Assembly (NCBI GenBank): GCA_014380985.1
Contig: JACMIU010000603.1
Location: 1-8,674, forward strand
Direction: 5' to 3'
DNA: 8,674 nt
From: Armatimonadota bacterium
GTDB lineage: Bacteria; Armatimonadota; Armatimonadia; Armatimonadales; Armatimonadaceae
Each line of letters opens with the position of its first letter. Within the stretch, counting starts at the first letter, position 1. Positions 5,198 to 8,674 of this stretch are shown piece after piece. The position numbers and the translations under genes are program-made. Below the pieces are notes generated by a model that worked only from the letters and a program-made list of their open reading frames with translations, was not told the origin of the DNA and did not search any database.

Positions 5198-6967
5198 TTA
5201 TGCCGAAATGAGCTTGCTCCGCTCTTCCGACGTCATTTCCTCGGTCTGCTCCGTGGGAAGCGAGAAGTGGAATGTGGAACCCACGCCTACTTCCGATTCG
5301 ATCCACATCGTGCCGCCGTGGAAGTTGACTAAGTTTTTCACTAAGAACAGACCGATACCCGTACCGCCGATGGTGCGCGTGTCGCGGTTATCCACGCGAT
5401 GGAATCGTTCGCCCATTTTCGACAAATGCTCCGGCGGGATTCCCATGCCTTGGTCGGACACTGCGAACTCCACCACCTCCGGCGACATCATTTTCGCCTT
5501 CACGGAAACATTGCCCCCGTTCGGCGAATACTTGAGCGCGTTCGACACCAAGTTGGCGATGATTTGCTCCACCTTATCGCCGTCGGCGTGGATAATCGCG
5601 GGAACCTCCGGCGCAATCTCGAACGAAAGCGTGTGATTTTCTTTTTTGCTCGTGGACGATTCTTGAATCCGCATCGCCGTTTCCACGGTTTTTCGCACAT
5701 CCACTTCCGTGACGTTGAGATCAAGCGCGTTCCCGGCTTCGATACGCGAAACGCTCAAAAGGTCGTCAATCATGCGTTTCAATCGGTCGCACTGCGTATC
5801 AATGATCTCGTAAAACTCGTGCCGCATCTCCGGCGGAAACGAATCATCGTTATCATCTACCAGCGTAGAAATAAAGCCTTTAATCGAAGTCAGCGGGGTA
5901 CGCAGTTCGTGGGACACGGTGGAAACAAATGCCGATTTCATTTTGTCCACGTTCTTAATCTGCGTAATATCGTTAATAATGATTGCCGTGCCGATGGTGT
6001 CGCCGCTTTCGGTGCGAACCTGCGCCGTCTCCATTTGAAAAACGCGGCTCGAACCGTCGTCGGCGTCTTGGTCGGGAAGCGTCAACTCCTCGGCAGTCTC
6101 GGTATCTTCGACGAGCGAGCGGCGAATCATTGCCACGGTTTCTTCGTTTTTGATGATTTCATCGTAGGTTTTACCGCCGCCGATTTCGTCACGCTTCAAG
6201 CCGAATACGCGCAGAGCCGAGTTGTTCATCTGCGCGATGCGCCCCGATTTGCCGACCATAATCAGCCCCATCGAAAGCGATTCGATGGTTTCAATCACTT
6301 CGTCGCGCTCACGCTCGATGACGCGAACCGACTCCGCCATGTTGATAATCGCCGCCGTGTTTCGCGCCATGCGATTCAGGAGTTGAATATCCTCCTGCAT
6401 AAACACGCCACCGAAACGTTTGTTGAACACGTACAAAATCCCGATGGTACGGCTCTCGATAACCTTGTTGGTTTCGTCGTCGTGCTTCTGCACAATCAGC
6501 GGGGTGCAAAGCGCGTTCTTGACGCCAAGCGACGACAAGTTCTCGCGCAGAGCGCGTTCGTCAGTATCCGCGTCGTAAATAATCTGCTCTCTGCCCGTTT
6601 TGAAGCACTCGCCCGCCGCCGTTCCTTCGATGGGAATGCGGAAGCCTTTCACTTGATCGTCTTCGAGACCGTGCGCGGGCGGGTCGGAAAACAGTTCGTT
6701 GGTTTCCGGGTCATGCACCAAAAACATACACTTGCTCGCCTGCGTAATCATGGCGATACGCATCATCATCCGCTTCAGGGTTTCCTGCATTTCGGAGATT
6801 TCGGACGCGCCTTGTTGTTGATTTTCGCTCGCCTCCTGCACCTTTTGCGCCAACGCTTTGTTTTCATTTTCAAGGCGTGACACACGGGTATTGCGTTCTT
6901 CGAGTTCGTTCTCTAATTTGCGGAGTTTCTCCTGAAGCGTTTCGATGCTAATTTCGCCAAACGACAT
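5198..6967 (-). CDS. Soluble GAF-PAS sensor histidine kinase
   Basis: The 589-residue protein is an apparently complete two-component histidine kinase without a membrane segment. An N-terminal coiled coil (about 8-70, heptad-like LQEKLRKLENELEERNTRVSRL) is followed by a GAF domain (about 72-212), a PAS domain (about 222-338), the HisKA dimerisation domain with FVSTVSHELRTPLTS (phospho-acceptor H353), and the ATPase domain. The ATPase domain has the N box IIANLVSNALKYSP (N476), G1 DQGMGIP (505-511), F box RFHRVD and G2 GGTGIGLFLVK (534-544). It should autophosphorylate in response to a cytosolic signal; the ligand is unknown. No response regulator lies beside it in the window, so its partner is elsewhere or beyond view. 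ATG 6967 is chosen, with GAAAGG 12 bases upstream; an in-frame TTG at 7072 lies in the promoter -35 and is rejected. dut follows within 26 bases. Confidence 0.93.
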   Translation of the reverse strand: MSFGEISIETLQEKLRKLENELEERNTRVSRLENENKALAQKVQEASENQQQGASEISEMQETLKRMMMRIAMITQASKCMFLVHDPETNELFSDPPAHGLEDDQVKGFRIPIEGTAAGECFKTGREQIIYDADTDERALRENLSSLGVKNALCTPLIVQKHDDETNKVIESRTIGILYVFNKRFGGVFMQEDIQLLNRMARNTAAIINMAESVRVIERERDEVIETIESLSMGLIMVGKSGRIAQMNNSALRVFGLKRDEIGGGKTYDEIIKNEETVAMIRRSLVEDTETAEELTLPDQDADDGSSRVFQMETAQVRTESGDTIGTAIIINDITQIKNVDKMKSAFVSTVSHELRTPLTSIKGFISTLVDDNDDSFPPEMRHEFYEIIDTQCDRLKRMIDDLLSVSRIEAGNALDLNVTEVDVRKTVETAMRIQESSTSKKENHTLSFEIAPEVPAIIHADGDKVEQIIANLVSNALKYSPNGGNVSVKAKMMSPEVVEFAVSDQGMGIPPEHLSKMGERFHRVDNRDTRTIGGTGIGLFLVKNLVNFHGGTMWIESEVGVGSTFHFSLPTEQTEEMTSEERSKLISA

Positions 6968-6992
6968 TACGACGGGGAACCTTTCTGTGCGA

Positions 6993-7019
6993 TTGCCGCC
7001 AAATAAAAAATTGCGGCAA
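6993..7019 (-). promoter_or_regulatory. Small hairpin in the histidine kinase 5' leader
   Basis: TTGCCGC (6993-6999) and GCGGCAA (7013-7019) pair perfectly around a 13-base AT-rich loop. On the minus strand this sits in the roughly 70-base untranslated leader between the predicted transcription start near 7036 and the ATG. On that strand the loop contains a run of T, and no T run follows the stem, so it does not look like a terminator. It could affect translation or mRNA stability. Confidence 0.3.
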
Positions 7020-7042
7020 ACGAAAAACCATCTACAATCGGT

Positions 7043-7072
7043 ATTATACAGCGTTCCCGGTCGGGGCGTCAA
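7043..7072 (-). promoter_or_regulatory. Strong sigma70 promoter for the histidine kinase gene
   Basis: On the minus strand TTGACG (7072-7067), five of six to the -35 consensus, is followed after 18 bases by TATAAT (7048-7043), an exact -10. The -35 begins on the base immediately after the stop codon of the DUF1648 gene, so the kinase, and perhaps dut and the TPR gene, has its own promoter although it lies only about 105 bases from the upstream gene. Confidence 0.8.
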
Positions 7073-7585
7073 TCAAACGGGCGGGAGTGCGGGACGGCTA
7101 AAGCGGCGTAGCAACCCGTATACCCATACGCCCGTGTACAGCAGAAACGCGACAATATAGATGCCCGTCGCGCTACCGAGGGTATGCGAACCGCCGATAT
7201 TCGCCGTGTAAACCTGTTGTGTCACCCCCGCGAGCAGAGCGAGCGTCGCCGCGCCGAACGCATAAATACGGTCGGCGAAGTAGCGAAGCGTTGTTTCGCG
7301 TCGCTCCGGTGCGAGCCAATACTCCTTGTCCGGCAGGTTGATCATGTCGTCAGGAATGACGCGAATTAGAGCGGGCAAAAGAAGAAACAGCGCGGAAATC
7401 ACTGCGGTCATCACCCATTGCCCGGCGACGAACGCTTCGCGTGGCATGAAGCCGTCGGCGCGATTATTCGTGCCGAAGTGCGACGCGACCGTGGCGGGAA
7501 GGAGCGGGGAAAGTATCAGTATCTGCCCCGCGCTCACCGCGACACCAACTAGTAAAACCCCAAACGCCATCGGAAATCGTTTCAT
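7073..7585 (-). CDS. DUF1648-domain (SdpI-like) membrane protein
   Basis: The 170-residue protein has four likely membrane segments at about residues 5-27, 53-75, 106-127 and 138-160. After the first is LLPATVASHFGTNNRADGF, the DUF1648 signature (a Pro, an HF pair and a DG turn). The soluble stretch between segments two and three contains LPDKEYWLAPERRETT, a block I associate with this family. DUF1648 is found in SdpI, an immunity protein and signal receptor for the Bacillus toxin SdpC, but most members, including short ones like this, have no known role, and no toxin gene is visible nearby. The ATG at 7585 is chosen because AGGAG (7598-7594) lies eight bases upstream. ATG 7591 would leave only two bases and GTG 7612 would precede the Shine-Dalgarno. 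No clear promoter was found. Confidence 0.85.
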   Translation of the reverse strand: MKRFPMAFGVLLVGVAVSAGQILILSPLLPATVASHFGTNNRADGFMPREAFVAGQWVMTAVISALFLLLPALIRVIPDDMINLPDKEYWLAPERRETTLRYFADRIYAFGAATLALLAGVTQQVYTANIGGSHTLGSATGIYIVAFLLYTGVWVYGLLRRFSRPALPPV

Positions 7586-7639
7586 ATTCATTGCTCCTGT
7601 CGTGACTGACACGCGAACGTCGCCACGGTTGCCAACGCC

Positions 7640-7705
7640 TTAGATGCCGACCCACGCAATGCCCTTACCGAATGTGATCACGGCGACCCAATACCAACGC
7701 ACCCG
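7640..7705 (-). pseudogene. Orphan C-terminal coding tail, related to the end of the gene at 8351-8674
   Basis: Reading the minus strand directly after the GNAT stop codon, in the same frame, gives 21 codons up to a TAA at 7642-7640. They end in VITFGKGIAWVGI. The unrecognised gene at the right edge ends in ILLTFGQGVARVGI. Over the last 15 residues I count nine identities plus several conservative changes; over the 48 bases including the stops, about 32 match, with differences largely at third positions. This fits the remains of a second copy of that gene, with its upstream part replaced or lost where the GNAT gene now sits. It has no start codon or ribosome site of its own. A chance match or a common tail motif cannot be excluded for so short a stretch. 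Confidence 0.5.
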
Positions 7706-7721
7706 TCACTGCGGTGACGGG
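7702..7721 (-). terminator. Hairpin at the end of the GNAT gene
   Basis: CCCGTCAC (7702-7709) and GTGACGGG (7714-7721) form a perfect 8-base stem with a TGCG loop. The GNAT stop codon lies in the downstream arm. No T run follows on the minus strand, so it is a weak intrinsic terminator at best. It also marks the junction between the GNAT gene and the orphan tail. Confidence 0.4.
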
Positions 7722-8257
7722 CACAACTCGAATGTTTTTTGAGCATCGTCTCGTTTCCACATAAACACCTGCGTCACAGAGCCATCTTCATTCTGTCGCA
7801 ACTCCGACAGCTTCATACCCGCTTTTCGTAACACGTTTTGCGAAGCAAGATGCTCCAATGCAACCGTCGCCATGATGCGCGGTAGTCCAAAGGTTTCAGC
7901 ACCCCAAACGAGTGCTCCGCGAGCCGCTTCCGTCGCCAGCCCACGCCCCCAGAACTCCCGTTTCAGCGCATACTTGAGCTCTGGGTTTTCCTGACCATCG
8001 GGGTGAACAATGCCGCAAAACCCGATAACCTCGTCCGTCGCCCGCTCAACTAGTGCCATCATGCCGTATCCACGAACGGCATAGTTATTGTGTGTCACCT
8101 CAACCCACTTGTGGCACAACACCCTATCAAGAGGCTCACCATCACCTACCCAGCGCATGGCGTCCGCATCGCCGTAAACTGCATAAAGCGCGTCTTCGTG
8201 CTCTACAGTGAGCGGGCGGGCAAAAAGGCGGGAAGTTTCAAACAAAATGAGTGACAT
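7706..8257 (-). CDS. GNAT family N-acetyltransferase (RimJ/RimL-like)
   Basis: The product would transfer an acetyl group from acetyl-CoA to an amine; the acceptor is unknown. The 183 residues show the layout of the Acetyltransf_3 (RimL-type) group: FETSRLFARPLTVEHEDALY at the N-terminus, the strand pair VIGFCGIVHP, then LKYALKREFWGRGLATEAARG (about 94-114), whose RxxGxG/A pattern is the acetyl-CoA pyrophosphate loop. The C-terminal half has the IMATVALEHLASQNVLRKAGM block, where SQNVLRKAGM is typical. ATG 8257 begins the conserved part; the frame runs open to 8314 but that extension lacks family features. No Shine-Dalgarno is seen, and a weak TATGCT at 8272-8267 could serve as a -10 for a near-leaderless message. 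The gene sits between a related pair of C-terminal coding ends, as if inserted. The 93 bases upstream hold nothing else I recognise. Confidence 0.93.
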   Translation of the reverse strand: MSLILFETSRLFARPLTVEHEDALYAVYGDADAMRWVGDGEPLDRVLCHKWVEVTHNNYAVRGYGMMALVERATDEVIGFCGIVHPDGQENPELKYALKREFWGRGLATEAARGALVWGAETFGLPRIMATVALEHLASQNVLRKAGMKLSELRQNEDGSVTQVFMWKRDDAQKTFELCPSPQ

Positions 8258-8350
8258 AATGATAACAGCATAACTTTCTGATTGTATGATGGCACGATCG
8301 TTCGCCGCCGCCACAACAGCACTCGGAGCGGAAGCGTTGTCATGTGTTGG

Positions 8351-8674
8351 TCATATCCCAACCCGCGCCACGCCCTGCCCGAACGTGAGCAGAATCACGC
8401 CGGAAGCCGTTTCCACCCCCTGCGCGTCGGCGGTAGCGGAAAGGGTCGCCGTCACAGTGTTGGTAGATTGGCTCACGTTGTCGCGTTCGGTGAGCAAGGT
8501 AAACAATCGCTTGGCGTCGTCGCCGGACACGCGCACCGCGCCGAGCGGTATCTCGTCACCGGTGCGAACGTAGCGGTCGGTGTCGCCGACGCGCTCAAAA
8601 ACGAGACTGCCGGACGCGGGGCGAAGCGACGGTATGACCACGGTTCGCGTCGTGCCGGGAACCACACCCGCACC
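8351..8674 (-). CDS. Unrecognised protein, C-terminal 107 residues (cut by window edge)
   Basis: The frame is open from the right edge to a TGA at 8353-8351, giving 107 residues with the N-terminus outside the window. A GTG near 8665 is in frame but has no ribosome site and is probably internal. The visible part looks largely beta-stranded (TRTVVIPSLRPASGSLVFERV, then DRYVRTGDEIPLGAVRVSG) with one short helical stretch (DDAKRLFTLLTERDN), a Ser/Thr-rich strand, and the C-terminus ILLTFGQGVARVGI. I do not recognise the family. The composition, rich in Thr, Val, Ser and Gly, would suit an extracytoplasmic or structural domain, but that is only an impression. Its last 15 residues resemble the orphan tail beyond the GNAT gene. 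Confidence 0.6.
   Translation of the reverse strand, partial: GAGVVPGTTRTVVIPSLRPASGSLVFERVGDTDRYVRTGDEIPLGAVRVSGDDAKRLFTLLTERDNVSQSTNTVTATLSATADAQGVETASGVILLTFGQGVARVGI

Noticed and set aside
5399..6880. A 493-codon open frame on the plus strand
   Set aside because: It is antisense to the histidine kinase, whose motifs are unmistakable. The antisense translation is rich in His, Arg, Val and Asn with no domain, a typical shadow of GC-biased codons.
6968..7072. TTG at 7072 as the start of the histidine kinase
   Set aside because: It coincides with the promoter -35, and the intervening residues look like a translated leader, not protein.
7073..7612. The DUF1648 gene as part of an SdpI-type toxin immunity system
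   Set aside because: No toxin, SdpR-like repressor or processing gene is visible in the window, and DUF1648 alone is widespread outside such systems.

Overview
The window is a bacterial chromosomal segment with GC-rich codon use. It carries nine complete protein genes and one gene cut by the right edge. No RNA gene, CRISPR array, insertion sequence or complete mobile element was found. Sigma70-type -10/-35 elements, the frr-uppS pair, abundant-family genes such as Uma2 and DUF1648, and -10 boxes lying almost on the start codon (dut, Uma2) would fit a deep-branching Terrabacteria lineage such as Armatimonadota or a relative. That placement is a weak guess from gene style, not a measurement.

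Left half, plus strand: a 174-base leader, then frr (ribosome recycling factor), a strong hairpin, a near-consensus promoter and uppS (cis-prenyl transferase for the undecaprenyl carrier). Next come a Uma2-family nuclease-fold protein, a START/SRPBCC-fold protein and a Tat-like metallophosphoesterase whose start overlaps the gene before it. The metallophosphoesterase meets an opposing gene head-on, and the two 3' ends overlap by 21 bases.

Right half, all minus strand, read from right to left: a C-terminal piece of an unrecognised protein, a GNAT acetyltransferase, a short orphan coding tail, a DUF1648 membrane protein, a soluble GAF-PAS histidine kinase with its own strong promoter, dut (dUTPase) with an extended -10 promoter inside a 34-base dyad, and a TPR protein with one membrane anchor.

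Most of the content is housekeeping: translation recycling, cell-wall lipid carrier synthesis, nucleotide sanitation and signalling. I see no convincing new multi-gene system. The best leads are (a) an orphan coding tail downstream of the GNAT gene that matches the C-terminus of the next gene upstream, suggesting a duplicated gene interrupted or replaced by the GNAT gene, and (b) the dut control region, where promoter, dyad and start codon are superimposed and a leaderless mRNA is predicted.
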